Shown piece after piece: positions 22,638-31,091 of a stretch of 44,930 nucleotides of DNA. The stretch is from an uncultured Alphaproteobacteria bacterium. Lineage in GTDB: Bacteria > Pseudomonadota > Alphaproteobacteria > CAAHEQ01 > UBA3637. The position numbers and the translations under genes were made by a program. Where the stretch lies: assembly GCA_934203105.1 (NCBI GenBank), contig CAKPYQ010000011.1, forward strand, positions 1 through 44,930, read 5' to 3'. A model generated the notes under the pieces. It made no database searches, had not been told where the DNA came from, and saw only the letters and a list, made by a program, of their open reading frames with translations. How positions within the stretch are numbered: the stretch's first letter is position 1; each line of letters starts with the position of its first letter.

Positions 22638-23855
22638 ATGGCAAATATTTTTAAAAGAGCAATGGCATCAATGTTGGCGGCAACTGCGTTGGGGGCAGCG
22701 CCTGCGACTGTTCAAGCGGACGATCTAAAGGATAATGAACCACCCAAAGATGACAAAATCGAACATGTGGTTAAGGTTGATGAAAAATCCGCGTTGGAAA
22801 AAGGAACGAAGATTGTTGCCGATGCGACCAAAACAGGCGTTAATACTGTGGCTGATATGGTAACAAAGCCGGTATTAAAGACAGCGGAAGTTTTAAATGA
22901 AGGCGTAAAAACGTTAGCTGACGGTATAGGAACGCTTGCCGATCAAATCGGTGACACGACGATTTTGCCGACGGCATCTTCTGTTTTGCGTAACAGTGCC
23001 GATTTATCGCAAACAGCTGTTGAAGCTACTGTAAATTTGGCCAAAACCGGCGTAAATGCGGCGGCGGATATTACTGGCGAAACATTGCAAGCCGGCGCAA
23101 CTGCTTTAAGCGGATCACCGAAACAAGCGGCGCTGAATTTGGCCGGCAATGTGGTTAAAAACACCGGAGAGCTGACCGGATCCGCGCTTGAACAGACTGC
23201 GGATTTAACGGCCTCTGCCGTGCGTGCCGGTGGCAATATCGTTTCGGACACGGTTACAAATGCCGTTCGTCCGGCCGTAAATATGGCGACCAGCAATGAT
23301 GATGTCGGCAAGTTGGGAAAAATGTTGCCGCAAAATTTAAATATTGCCGCAAAGGGGATGAACTATATGGCTTCGACCGATATCCAAATAGCGGGACGAA
23401 CAGCCGGCGCCGCGCTGCACATTGCCGGAAATGCCGGCGATGCCGCAATTCGCGGTGATCTTGAAAAAATGGAAGACGCACTGACACCCCACACGGAAAA
23501 TTTAGCAGGTGCAATCGAAGACAGTGCATTAACAACGGCCAAAATGCATGCGGCAGTCGGCAATTCCTTTACGGGAACGTCTGTGATGTTGGGGAGTAAA
23601 TCTGTTGATGTAGGCGTCGGTTCCGCAAATAGTGCGCAAGCAGAAGCTTTACAAATGGCCAATGTAATGGCTTTAACGACCGGCACCACAGCCTATTCAG
23701 GCGGCACGGTCGGATTGTTGAATACGTTGCGTTCGTTGGAACAGGCTAAATTGGCGACCAAATTAACCAATGAAACGACAAAACAAGGTACGCAAAACAG
23801 CGAAACTGTTCAAGAGGCCTTAAAAACGATTGCAATGCGTACAGGTGAACGCTGA
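22638..23855 (+). CDS. Exported Ala-rich helical repeat protein, unknown function
   Basis: 405 residues; ACGGAGG precedes the ATG. A signal peptide FKRAMASMLAATALGAAP is probably cleaved after VQA. A charged segment rich in Asp/Glu/Lys follows (residues of about 28-55). Then more than 200 residues form degenerate helical repeats of Ala, Thr, Val, Asn and Gly, for example VEATVNLAKTGVNAAADITG and LEQTADLTASAVRAGGNIVS. The period is near 11 residues, resembling LEA/apolipoprotein-like amphipathic helices. No Cys or catalytic motif is seen. It may be a surface or membrane-associated protein. It has its own strong promoter. Confidence 0.68.
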   Translation: MANIFKRAMASMLAATALGAAPATVQADDLKDNEPPKDDKIEHVVKVDEKSALEKGTKIVADATKTGVNTVADMVTKPVLKTAEVLNEGVKTLADGIGTLADQIGDTTILPTASSVLRNSADLSQTAVEATVNLAKTGVNAAADITGETLQAGATALSGSPKQAALNLAGNVVKNTGELTGSALEQTADLTASAVRAGGNIVSDTVTNAVRPAVNMATSNDDVGKLGKMLPQNLNIAAKGMNYMASTDIQIAGRTAGAALHIAGNAGDAAIRGDLEKMEDALTPHTENLAGAIEDSALTTAKMHAAVGNSFTGTSVMLGSKSVDVGVGSANSAQAEALQMANVMALTTGTTAYSGGTVGLLNTLRSLEQAKLATKLTNETTKQGTQNSETVQEALKTIAMRTGER

Positions 23856-23897
23856 TAATATGTTGATTTAAAAAGTAATAAGATATTGTAAAAGTTT

Positions 23898-23924
23898 AGG
23901 AGGAGATTTCAAACATCTCCTCCT
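23898..23924. terminator. Terminator-like hairpin between convergent genes
   Basis: AGGAGGAGAT-ttcaaac-ATCTCCTCCT perfect inverted repeat between the Ala-rich gene and prepilin locus 3. The T-run is weak on the plus strand. Confidence 0.6.
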
Positions 23925-23930
23925 ATTTCA

Positions 23931-25628
23931 TTATTTACCATCCGGGCAGAGGCCGTCGGTATAAACCCAAGAATCAGAAGAATTGCGCGGGTCTCCGGAA
24001 GAAGAGCTTTTACAGTAAACAAGACAATCACTTGCATAAGGACCTTGACAAACTTTGTTATCACTAACGTATATTTGTGTTGTGCCACCATCTCCAGTCT
24101 GAGTACCAAAATTATGCACATCGATGGCGCAATATGCGACACCCCCATTTACTCGAATTTTGCAAGATTTTCTTGTGTCAATAGTGCTATTCAGCTCTGG
24201 TGCACCGGCATAAGTGGTCTTCAAATAATAGTCATATGCACCACAACACGTTCCGTTAATTGCTCCTCCGACTTTATAGTTTACGTCATGTTCATTATCT
24301 GGCTTCAGCAGGCAGCACACTTTACCGATATCATTCCCGGCGCTGTCATAGTTTGTCACCGCTACTTGACCTTCACCGCACGGATTGGCTTCCACGCACT
24401 CACCGGCGGCGTTCTTTTCGAACCCGTCTTCGCAAAGGTCGCACTCACAAGTCAAGTCATTTTGCGTTTTGCAATTGGCGCCTTTTGCCGGACATTCGCA
24501 AGCCGTGCCATCGGCATTCGCGATCATCGGCGACGAACATTCGCTGCAAGCACCATTCGTGCAAATACCGTTCGTTCCGCATTTGCCGGTAACGTTTACG
24601 ATCGCCGGGCAACCGTTTTGCGTTTGTGTGGTTTGGCAAACGCCCGGAGTGCCGATGCTTGGGCATTCACAGTGGTAATCCGTCGAGCAAACTTTCGGGC
24701 TGGCGCAAGCAATTGTGCTGTTGCATTCCGGAGCCGTTCCACAATCCGGATCCGTGTAACCGTCCGAGCAAGTACAAACGCCGTCGGAACAAGTTCCGTG
24801 TCCCGAACAAGTCTTACCCTCGCAAGGGTCTGTGGGTTCGGGGCCTGGGCCCGGATCAGGATCCGTGCTACCACTCGAGCCCGCACCCAATCCAAACACC
24901 ATTGTTTGATTGTCAGCGCACGCCGTTAATTTAGCGCCTGCTGTATCACTGATTTGCGCGTAAAGTTCGTTTTTTTCGTATTGGATCAGGACTTCGCAAA
25001 CGCCTTGGACGACGCCGACAACTTCGACCGAGTCATTACCGTTTGCGTCGCGTTTGGCGTACAAAGTATGCCCCGATTCGGGTGTAAAAGCCGTTACTTG
25101 ATAGCGGCGGATCGCGCTGGTTGTTTCGTGCGTGGCCAACTCTTCGAAAGCCAAAGAAACATCGTTCAAAATAACGTTTGCTTTATGACGGTTCATCGCT
25201 TGGCGAAAGCCCATGATTGCGCCAACCGACAGCACCCCGATGATCGCCAGCACGCCCAGCATTTCAAGCATACTGCGGCCTGTTTGGGCGCTTTTTCCCG
25301 AATAACGGCGGACAGCGTCGATAAAATAAAATTCACGTATGAATTTATACGCTGGAATTTTATTTTTCTTGCTCTCCTTGTTCTTCGAAAAAAATCCCCT
25401 CAAACCCGTGCTTAATTGATGGCCTGATGTGGCCTTGAAAATGTGCGGCGCGCAAAATCCCCGCGCACCCGCGCCGCACATTTTTGATCCCGCGTCATTC
25501 TGAGCATCAGCGAAGAATCTCTCAACTTCCCGCGCATCATTCATCCGATCAAAAAAATGATTTTTGCTACCCCCACGCCCTAACTCAAAAATCATTTTTT
25601 TGATATTTAATAATTGATTTTTATTCAT
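23931..25628 (-). CDS. Prepilin-like Cys-rich surface protein with in-frame repeat leader (locus 3)
   Basis: 565 residues from the ATG at 25628, with AAGGAGA upstream. Residues 1-60 translate repeats D, A and C in frame and align with the start of locus 1. Residues of about 61-116 are unique. The prepilin leader is cleaved after G117, with RSMLE, and the constant N-terminal domain follows. The Cys-rich part carries the same EGF-like unit (CEGKTCSGHGTCSDGVCTC) and modules as locus 2 up to CKTQNDLTCECDLCEDGF. After that it has a different 170-residue Cys-containing C-terminus (GGAINGTCCGAYDYY, then SDCLVYCKSSSSGD). It is probably exported through the type IV pilus or type II route. The long leader before the cleavage site is unusual, and an internal start is possible. 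Confidence 0.75.
   Translation of the reverse strand: MNKNQLLNIKKMIFELGRGGSKNHFFDRMNDAREVERFFADAQNDAGSKMCGAGARGFCAPHIFKATSGHQLSTGLRGFFSKNKESKKNKIPAYKFIREFYFIDAVRRYSGKSAQTGRSMLEMLGVLAIIGVLSVGAIMGFRQAMNRHKANVILNDVSLAFEELATHETTSAIRRYQVTAFTPESGHTLYAKRDANGNDSVEVVGVVQGVCEVLIQYEKNELYAQISDTAGAKLTACADNQTMVFGLGAGSSGSTDPDPGPGPEPTDPCEGKTCSGHGTCSDGVCTCSDGYTDPDCGTAPECNSTIACASPKVCSTDYHCECPSIGTPGVCQTTQTQNGCPAIVNVTGKCGTNGICTNGACSECSSPMIANADGTACECPAKGANCKTQNDLTCECDLCEDGFEKNAAGECVEANPCGEGQVAVTNYDSAGNDIGKVCCLLKPDNEHDVNYKVGGAINGTCCGAYDYYLKTTYAGAPELNSTIDTRKSCKIRVNGGVAYCAIDVHNFGTQTGDGGTTQIYVSDNKVCQGPYASDCLVYCKSSSSGDPRNSSDSWVYTDGLCPDGK
25439..25603. repeat. Repeat block inside the leader of prepilin locus 3
   Basis: C palindrome (25439-25483), A unit (25494-25520) and D inverted repeat (25549-25603), in the same order and spacing as 626-790, read in frame on the minus strand. 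Confidence 0.85.
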
Positions 25629-25680
25629 TTCTATCTCCTTCTTTCGTTATTAAATTAAAATCAAAAACCGCTTCTTTCAT

Positions 25681-25808
25681 ATATTACATAAACGATCGTT
25701 TAAAGTCAATAGATTTTTTTGCGACGCGACCCTCTATAACATACTGAAAATAAACAAAAGCCAAATTTTACGTTTTGCTTTAAAACCGACGAACACAAAC
25801 GATCGTTT
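25681..25808 (-). promoter_or_regulatory. Promoter and paired palindromes of prepilin locus 3
   Basis: Leftward promoter TTGACT (25704-25709), 17 bp, TAATAT (25681-25686). The spacer contains AAACGATCGTTT (25690-25701). A second copy lies at 25797-25808, 107 bp away as at locus 2. The gene lies on the opposite side of the element compared with locus 2. Confidence 0.7.
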
Positions 25809-25839
25809 TTGTCGTATATTGACAAAGCTATTTTAAGCT

Positions 25840-26038
25840 TCAAAAAAATGATTTTTGATTGAGTTTTTGGGGCGCGCAAAAATCATTTTTTTGAATAGGT
25901 TATGGAGGAGTTTTTTATTGAGTTGATGATGTGTCATCGAATATGGAGAAATGTGCGGCGCGGGCGCGCGGGGATTGGCGCGCCGCACATTTTAGGGTGC
26001 CATACTTCAAGAGATTCTTCGCATGCGCTCAGAATGAC
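25840..26038. repeat. Repeat island between prepilin locus 3 and ftsH
   Basis: D inverted repeat (25840-25894), C palindrome (25949-25993) and an inverted A unit (26012-26038). Beyond it, 26039-26200 is A-rich with no gene or structure seen. Confidence 0.8.
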
Positions 26039-26200
26039 AGGATAAAGTGGCTGTTTCAAAATAGCTACTCAAAAAAAACAAACACAAAATCACATAAAAA
26101 AAACGCATTCACTAAGGCACCACAAAAGATACAAATCTGCACACAAAAAACAACACGAAGAATACCACATACATAAATAAAACGTCTTTAAATACAAATC

Positions 26201-26236
26201 GGGGTGGAAAGTCATTTAAATATAACGCTCCACCCC
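26201..26236 (-). terminator. Hairpin downstream of ftsH
   Basis: GGGGTGG...CCACCCC inverted repeat, 22 bp after the ftsH stop. It is followed by GATTTGTATTT rather than a clean T-run, so termination strength is uncertain. Confidence 0.5.
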
Positions 26237-26257
26237 ATTGTTCCGTAAAATAATACG

Positions 26258-28252
26258 TTATTCGTCTTTTTTCTTGTGATCGAAAATACGAGAACGCACC
26301 CGCTTTAATGGCGCCTTTTCAATCGCTTTTTTTCTGATTGATTCAATGCTGACGACATTTTCATCATCATTGACCATCGGTACAGAAGGCCGTACGAAAA
26401 TATCAGCCGGCGTTTTGACGGGTTGTAACTTTTTACCTTGCAAAACCAAAGAAATTTCTTCACCGGTCAAAGTTTCATACTCTTGCAAAGCCTTTGCCAA
26501 CACATCCAATTCCTTTTTATTTTTTGTCAAAATCTCTTTTGTACGCTCATAAGCTTCGTCGATAATTTTGCGAATTTGCTTATCAACCAATTCAGCCGTT
26601 TTATCCGCGATGTTTTTACGGCGAGCAACGGAACGTCCCAAAAACACTTCGCTTTCCGGCTCTTCATATGCCACAGGCCCCAAAGTTTCGCTCATACCCC
26701 ACTCTGTCACCATACGCCGCGCAATCGACGTCGCAACAGCAATATCATTCGACGCACCGGTCGTTACTTTATCTTTGCCGAAAATCAACTCTTCCGCAAT
26801 GCGTCCGCCAAACAAAATAGATAACCTCGATTTTAAATAAGTATAACTTTGAGAATACTTGTCTTTTTCCGGCAACTGCATCGTAACACCCAAAGCTTGC
26901 CCGCGCGGGATTATCGTCACTTTGTGCAAAGGATCGGATTCGGGCAAATGTAACGAGCAAATCGCATGCCCTGCTTCATGGTAAGCGGTCAAAGACTTTT
27001 CTTTTTCGTCCATAACCATCGAACGACGCTCTGTTCCCATTAAGACTTTGTCTTTTGCGTCCTCCATATCTTTCATCGTCACTTTAAACTTATTGCGTCG
27101 AGCCGCAAGCAAAGCCGCTTCATTTACCAAGTTTGCTAAATCAGCCCCCGAAAAACCGGGTGTTCCCCGCGCAATAACACGGATATCGACATCCGGAGCC
27201 AAAGGCACTTTACGGACATGAACAGCCAAAATTTCCTCTCGCCCATTCACATCAGGATTTGCAACAACAACTTGACGATCGAATCGCCCCGGCCGCAATA
27301 AAGCCGGATCCAAAACGTCCGGTCGGTTCGTCGCTGCAATCAAAATAACGCCCGAGTTCGTTTCGAAACCGTCCATTTCTACCAACAACTGATTTAAGGT
27401 TTGTTCGCGTTCATCATTTCCGCCCCCCAAACCGGCACCACGTTGACGACCAACCGCATCAATTTCATCAACAAACAAAATACACGGCGCATTCTTTTTG
27501 GCTTGGTCAAACATATCGCGGACACGCGAAGCACCTACACCGACAAACATTTCCACAAAGTCCGAACCGGATATCGTGAAAAACGGTACATTTGCTTCTC
27601 CGGCAATCGCTTTGGCAAGCAAAGTTTTACCCGTTCCCGGAGGACCAACCAACAATACACCTTTCGGAATCTTGCCGCCCAAGCGTTGAAACTTATTCGG
27701 CTCTTTTAAAAAGTCAACAACTTCTTCTAATTCCTGTTTAGCTTCTTCAATACCGGCAACATCTTTGAAAGTCACTTTATCCCGTCCGCCCAACAATTTA
27801 GCGCGCGATTTTCCAAAGCTCATCGCTTTACCGTTAGAGGCCGCCATTTGCTTCATAAAGAAAATCCAAATCCCCAGCAAAATAAACATCGGCAACCACG
27901 ACGCCAAAATAGCGCCGAAAGACATATTTTCACCGTCTGTCGGTTCTGCCGTAATCTTTACATTATGCGATTTCAACAAAGGCACAATGCCCGATTCGTC
28001 GGGAACATAGCTGGAAAAGCTGCGGCCGTCCTTTAATTTACCCGTCACGGCACCGCCTTTGATATTGACTTCCACAACATCACCCGATTGAATCGACGTA
28101 TTTAAATCCGAATAAGGCAACGAAACCGAATTTTTCGAATTATTCGGCATATACCACGACAACAAAAAAACGATGGCAAAAATAATAAGCCAACCGATAT
28201 AAGACATTTTTTTATTCCGATTATTCGGATTGGGTTGATTTTGTTTTTCCAT
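26258..28252 (-). CDS. ftsH: ATP-dependent zinc metalloprotease FtsH
   Basis: 664 residues, full length. A membrane-bound AAA+ protease that degrades misfolded membrane proteins and regulators, including LpxC in many Gram-negatives. TM1 is IGWLIIFAIVFLLSWYM near residue 19, the periplasmic domain follows, and TM2 is WLPMFILLGIWIFFM near 115. Walker A is GPPGTGKT near 206, Walker B is ILFVDEIDAVGRQ, and the second region of homology is ATNRPDVLDPALLRPGRFDR. The zinc site is YHEAGHAI near 427. It begins 2 bp after tilS and is the last gene of the tol-pal operon. Confidence 0.98.
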   Translation of the reverse strand: MEKQNQPNPNNRNKKMSYIGWLIIFAIVFLLSWYMPNNSKNSVSLPYSDLNTSIQSGDVVEVNIKGGAVTGKLKDGRSFSSYVPDESGIVPLLKSHNVKITAEPTDGENMSFGAILASWLPMFILLGIWIFFMKQMAASNGKAMSFGKSRAKLLGGRDKVTFKDVAGIEEAKQELEEVVDFLKEPNKFQRLGGKIPKGVLLVGPPGTGKTLLAKAIAGEANVPFFTISGSDFVEMFVGVGASRVRDMFDQAKKNAPCILFVDEIDAVGRQRGAGLGGGNDEREQTLNQLLVEMDGFETNSGVILIAATNRPDVLDPALLRPGRFDRQVVVANPDVNGREEILAVHVRKVPLAPDVDIRVIARGTPGFSGADLANLVNEAALLAARRNKFKVTMKDMEDAKDKVLMGTERRSMVMDEKEKSLTAYHEAGHAICSLHLPESDPLHKVTIIPRGQALGVTMQLPEKDKYSQSYTYLKSRLSILFGGRIAEELIFGKDKVTTGASNDIAVATSIARRMVTEWGMSETLGPVAYEEPESEVFLGRSVARRKNIADKTAELVDKQIRKIIDEAYERTKEILTKNKKELDVLAKALQEYETLTGEEISLVLQGKKLQPVKTPADIFVRPSVPMVNDDENVVSIESIRKKAIEKAPLKRVRSRIFDHKKKDE

Positions 28253-28254
28253 TT

Positions 28255-29475
28255 TTATTCCTTTATTTGAACACTTCCATTTATATCTGTATTTTTCCGT
28301 TTATAATCAAGAGTTGGCACAAAAGCAAGCCCTTTTTTATCAAAAAATGCCGGAATAGATCGACGCACAAATGACGGCAAATCGTTTTTCTTAAAAGCCG
28401 CCCCCATCGGTGCCACCCAAACATCGTGATCACAAACGACTTCAAAGCGTCCCCAACGCACCGGCCGGTTTGCTTTTAAAGCCATTTTATCGGGCATTTT
28501 CGACGATTCGGTACAAACAAAAAATCCATTTTTCTTTGGTACGATTTGACAGCCCGCAACCGTCACACAATCGGGCATTTTTTCCAACAACTTTTCCATT
28601 TGCGCCATACGCGGAATATAATCTGCGCCTGCAACATAGCTGATCAGCTTATTTAATACACGCAGTTGAATTTCTTCCGGCATATTGCAAAACGGCTTTT
28701 TTTTGACAAACACAAAGCCGGCCGGATCCTTTTTGACATTTTTTTGAATAAAAACGTCCGCCATATAATCCAAAGCCACCCGAGCACGGTATAAACGCTT
28801 TGCCGAGCGCGCAACAACAGCCGTCGTCAAATGGACTTTGTCCAAAGCGCGTTGAAAATTGCGAATCCGAACACGTTCAAAAATCGATTGTTTATTGGAC
28901 GGATCTTCGACCCAATGGTCGATTTTAAAGCGCCGAGTTAACGTCCTTTGAATCAAAACACGGTCATAATCCAACAAAGGACGTAAGATGTAAACGCCTT
29001 GACGTTTCGTACATTTTTGCATGGCGGCCAACCCATCAACGCCGCTGGATCGCACCAAACGCAACCAAAACGTTTCGGCCTGATCATTTTGATGATGAGC
29101 AATACAAAGGTGCTCAATGCCTTGTTTTTTACACGCTGTGATTAACAAATCATAACGGGCCTCTCTGGCTTTTTCTTCAATGGCGGCGGTCGGCTTTTTC
29201 CCCGTCCACAACAAAGTTTCATGCCAAATCCCGCGTGCGGTCAAAAATTCGTGTACGTCTTGGGCTTCCTTTGCCGATTCGGCGCGCAAGCCGTGATCCA
29301 CCGTAAAAGCAAATAATTTAATTTTTTTTGCCCTTGCCCACTCGTCCAACAACATTGTCAGGCACATACTATCCGCGCCACCCGAAACAGCCACGGCAAT
29401 CTTTTTGGGAAAATGCCCCAAAAACAAACCGTCCATTTGCAAAGCAAAATCTTCGGCTTTTATAAATCTGATCAT
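28255..29475 (-). CDS. tilS: tRNA(Ile)-lysidine synthase
   Basis: 406 residues from the ATG at 29475, whose ATGA overlaps the stop of cpoB; a GTG two codons earlier is possible. It converts the wobble C of tRNA-Ile (CAU) to lysidine. The PP-loop is VAVSGGADSMCL near residue 33. Then come FTVDHGLRAES, CIAHHQNDQAETFWLRL near 130, and RPLLDY with the basic patch. The C-terminal substrate-recognition domains are shorter and diverged. The tilS-ftsH pairing is widely conserved. Confidence 0.95.
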   Translation of the reverse strand: MIRFIKAEDFALQMDGLFLGHFPKKIAVAVSGGADSMCLTMLLDEWARAKKIKLFAFTVDHGLRAESAKEAQDVHEFLTARGIWHETLLWTGKKPTAAIEEKAREARYDLLITACKKQGIEHLCIAHHQNDQAETFWLRLVRSSGVDGLAAMQKCTKRQGVYILRPLLDYDRVLIQRTLTRRFKIDHWVEDPSNKQSIFERVRIRNFQRALDKVHLTTAVVARSAKRLYRARVALDYMADVFIQKNVKKDPAGFVFVKKKPFCNMPEEIQLRVLNKLISYVAGADYIPRMAQMEKLLEKMPDCVTVAGCQIVPKKNGFFVCTESSKMPDKMALKANRPVRWGRFEVVCDHDVWVAPMGAAFKKNDLPSFVRRSIPAFFDKKGLAFVPTLDYKRKNTDINGSVQIKE

Positions 29476-30308
29476 TTGCACCCCAACTTATTGCTTTCTT
29501 TTTTGGCTCTGGACAGCAGCAAATCGGACGCCTTTGGGAATTCTTTTTTCAAATTTTTAAAGGCCGTACAGGCTTCTTTTTCCTTGCCCAGTTGTTGCAT
29601 TGAAAGCCCCAACTTTAACAAATTATCGGCACCCTTTGTGCTTTTTTTATACTTTTTAAATCCGGTTGCAAAAGCCACAGCTGCCGGTTCATACAAACCG
29701 CGAACATAGTACGTTTCACCCAACCAGTATTGAGCATTTCCCGCCAATTCATGATCCGGATATTTTTGCAAAAAATCCTGTAAAGCGACTTCGGCTTGCT
29801 CATACTTTAATTGTTTTAACAAACTATAAGCATCATTATAGGCCGCCTTTGGATCTTTGGGCGCGTCGTTTTTGGGCACATCAACCACAACAGGCCGTGG
29901 ATTGATTGCGGGCAAAGTCACCGGTCTGTCGGCCAATTCTTTAAAGCGAAAATCAACATCGGCATTGATTTTTTTCACCTCTTCTTTTAACTGCGCCAAT
30001 TGAAAAGCCAATTCTTCCACTTGCGCCGTCATTTCCGACAAAGCACGATCTTGATCGTTCAGCTTTAAATATAATTGTTGCACGGACGATTCGGGCATTT
30101 GTTCGGACGCAGCTGTATTTTGAGACGCCCCAACGGCATCATCACCTTTTTTATACAAACGACGTTGCAGCAAAGTCACATCGCGTTCCAATCGATCCAT
30201 TCGGTCAAAAATCGCCCGCGAATCGACATTTAATTCCGCATAGGCCGGAACAGACGCCATACAACACAACAAACACGCTTTTAAAGCAAACTTTAAATAT
30301 GTCCTCAT
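29472..30308 (-). CDS. cpoB: Cell division coordinator CpoB (YbgF)
   Basis: 278 residues; AGAGGA precedes the ATG. It is a periplasmic TPR protein that couples Tol-Pal function to peptidoglycan synthesis. The signal peptide FALKACLLCCMASVPAYA is probably cleaved before ELN. An N-terminal coiled coil follows (DRMDRLERDVTLLQRRL and later VEELAFQLAQLKEEVKKI), then an Ala/Pro linker. The C-terminal TPRs from about residue 155 include AYNDAYSLLKQLKYEQAEVA, ELAGNAQYWLGETYYVRG and DNLLKLGLSMQQLGKEKEAC. This matches the usual layout. It lies after pal, past a terminator-like hairpin. Confidence 0.94.
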   Translation of the reverse strand: MRTYLKFALKACLLCCMASVPAYAELNVDSRAIFDRMDRLERDVTLLQRRLYKKGDDAVGASQNTAASEQMPESSVQQLYLKLNDQDRALSEMTAQVEELAFQLAQLKEEVKKINADVDFRFKELADRPVTLPAINPRPVVVDVPKNDAPKDPKAAYNDAYSLLKQLKYEQAEVALQDFLQKYPDHELAGNAQYWLGETYYVRGLYEPAAVAFATGFKKYKKSTKGADNLLKLGLSMQQLGKEKEACTAFKNLKKEFPKASDLLLSRAKKESNKLGCK

Positions 30309-30325
30309 TTATTCCTCTTTTATAT

Positions 30326-30368
30326 AAAAAAAATGCTCTGCCTCTATCATAAAGGCAAAGCACTTTTT
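30326..30368 (-). terminator. Hairpin between pal and cpoB
   Basis: AAGTGCTTTGCC...GGCAGAGCATTTTTTT on the minus strand, a good intrinsic terminator. It may attenuate transcription from the tol genes into cpoB, tilS and ftsH. Confidence 0.7.
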
Positions 30369-30386
30369 TGAAAAGCTTTTTTTTAT

Positions 30387-30887
30387 TTAATTTGCGATTG
30401 TCACCGTACGACGGTTTTTTGCCCACGCATCTTCGGTTGATCCGAAAACATCGGGTCTTTCTTTCCCGTACGAAATCGTGCGGATACGAGCCGCATCAAC
30501 GCCCTTTGCCATCATATAATCTTTGACAGCATTTGCGCGTTTTTCGCCCAACGCCAAGTTATATTCACGCGTTCCGCGTTCATCGCAATGACCTTCAATT
30601 ACAATCATCGCGTCCGGATTATTTTGCAACCAAACGATTTGTTCGTTCAAAATATCCATCGCCGAACCGTTCAAATAAGCGGCATTGAAATCAAAATAAA
30701 TAATCGGGCTGACCGCTTTATTAAACCGAGCCGACAACTTTGTGTCTTCCAAGTTTGTAATATCCGCATCGCCCCATTCATTTATCCGATCGGAAGAAGA
30801 TGAAGAAACGTCCCCATCTTTGCCCGTTGTCGAACAAGCGCCTAAAAACGCACAAGCCAAAATAGCAAAAAGAAATACCTTTTTCAT
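30387..30887 (-). CDS. pal: Peptidoglycan-associated lipoprotein Pal
   Basis: 166 residues with a lipoprotein signal MKKVFLFAILACAFLGAC; the lipobox LGAC places the lipidated Cys at 18. The C-terminal OmpA-like domain binds diaminopimelate of peptidoglycan. Visible motifs are IYFDFNAAYLNGSAMDIL near 70, VIEGHCDERGTREYNLALG near 100, and RANAVKDYMMAKG, ending NRRTVTI. It is the outer-membrane anchor of the Tol-Pal system. It follows a 42-residue lipoprotein gene by 22 bp. Confidence 0.97.
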   Translation of the reverse strand: MKKVFLFAILACAFLGACSTTGKDGDVSSSSSDRINEWGDADITNLEDTKLSARFNKAVSPIIYFDFNAAYLNGSAMDILNEQIVWLQNNPDAMIVIEGHCDERGTREYNLALGEKRANAVKDYMMAKGVDAARIRTISYGKERPDVFGSTEDAWAKNRRTVTIAN

Positions 30888-30909
30888 CTTCTTTATCTTT
30901 CAAATTAAA

Positions 30910-31038
30910 TTACTTGTTTTCAGCCGGCAATGTTTCAACAGCAGAAGAACGAGTCTTTGCAGCTTCGTCTGTATTGTTGGAAGAACATGCTGTTACACAA
31001 GCGCAAGCAATCAACATAGCAATAACGATTTTTTTCAT
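30910..31038 (-). CDS. Small lipoprotein (42 aa) inside the tol-pal operon
   Basis: 42 residues starting MKKIVIAMLIACACVTAC, with TAGGAG upstream and a stop just before pal. The lipobox VTAC gives a Cys at residue 18, followed by SSNNTDEA and a short hydrophilic tail ending PAENK. The mature lipopeptide would be about 25 residues, similar in size to entericidins. The Cys-plus-Ser rule favours outer-membrane sorting. It sits between the 305-residue lipoprotein gene and pal. Function is unknown. A proper start, ribosome site and lipobox make it a real gene. Confidence 0.8.
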   Translation of the reverse strand: MKKIVIAMLIACACVTACSSNNTDEAAKTRSSAVETLPAENK

Positions 31039-31091
31039 AATTTTTCTCCTAAGTTATTAAACAAATAAATTAAACACACTATATTATTAAA

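Noticed and set aside
24045..24929. 294-codon plus-strand open frame over prepilin locus 3
   Set aside because: It is the antisense of the Cys-rich coding region, has no ribosome site, and similar shadows occur at the paralogous loci.
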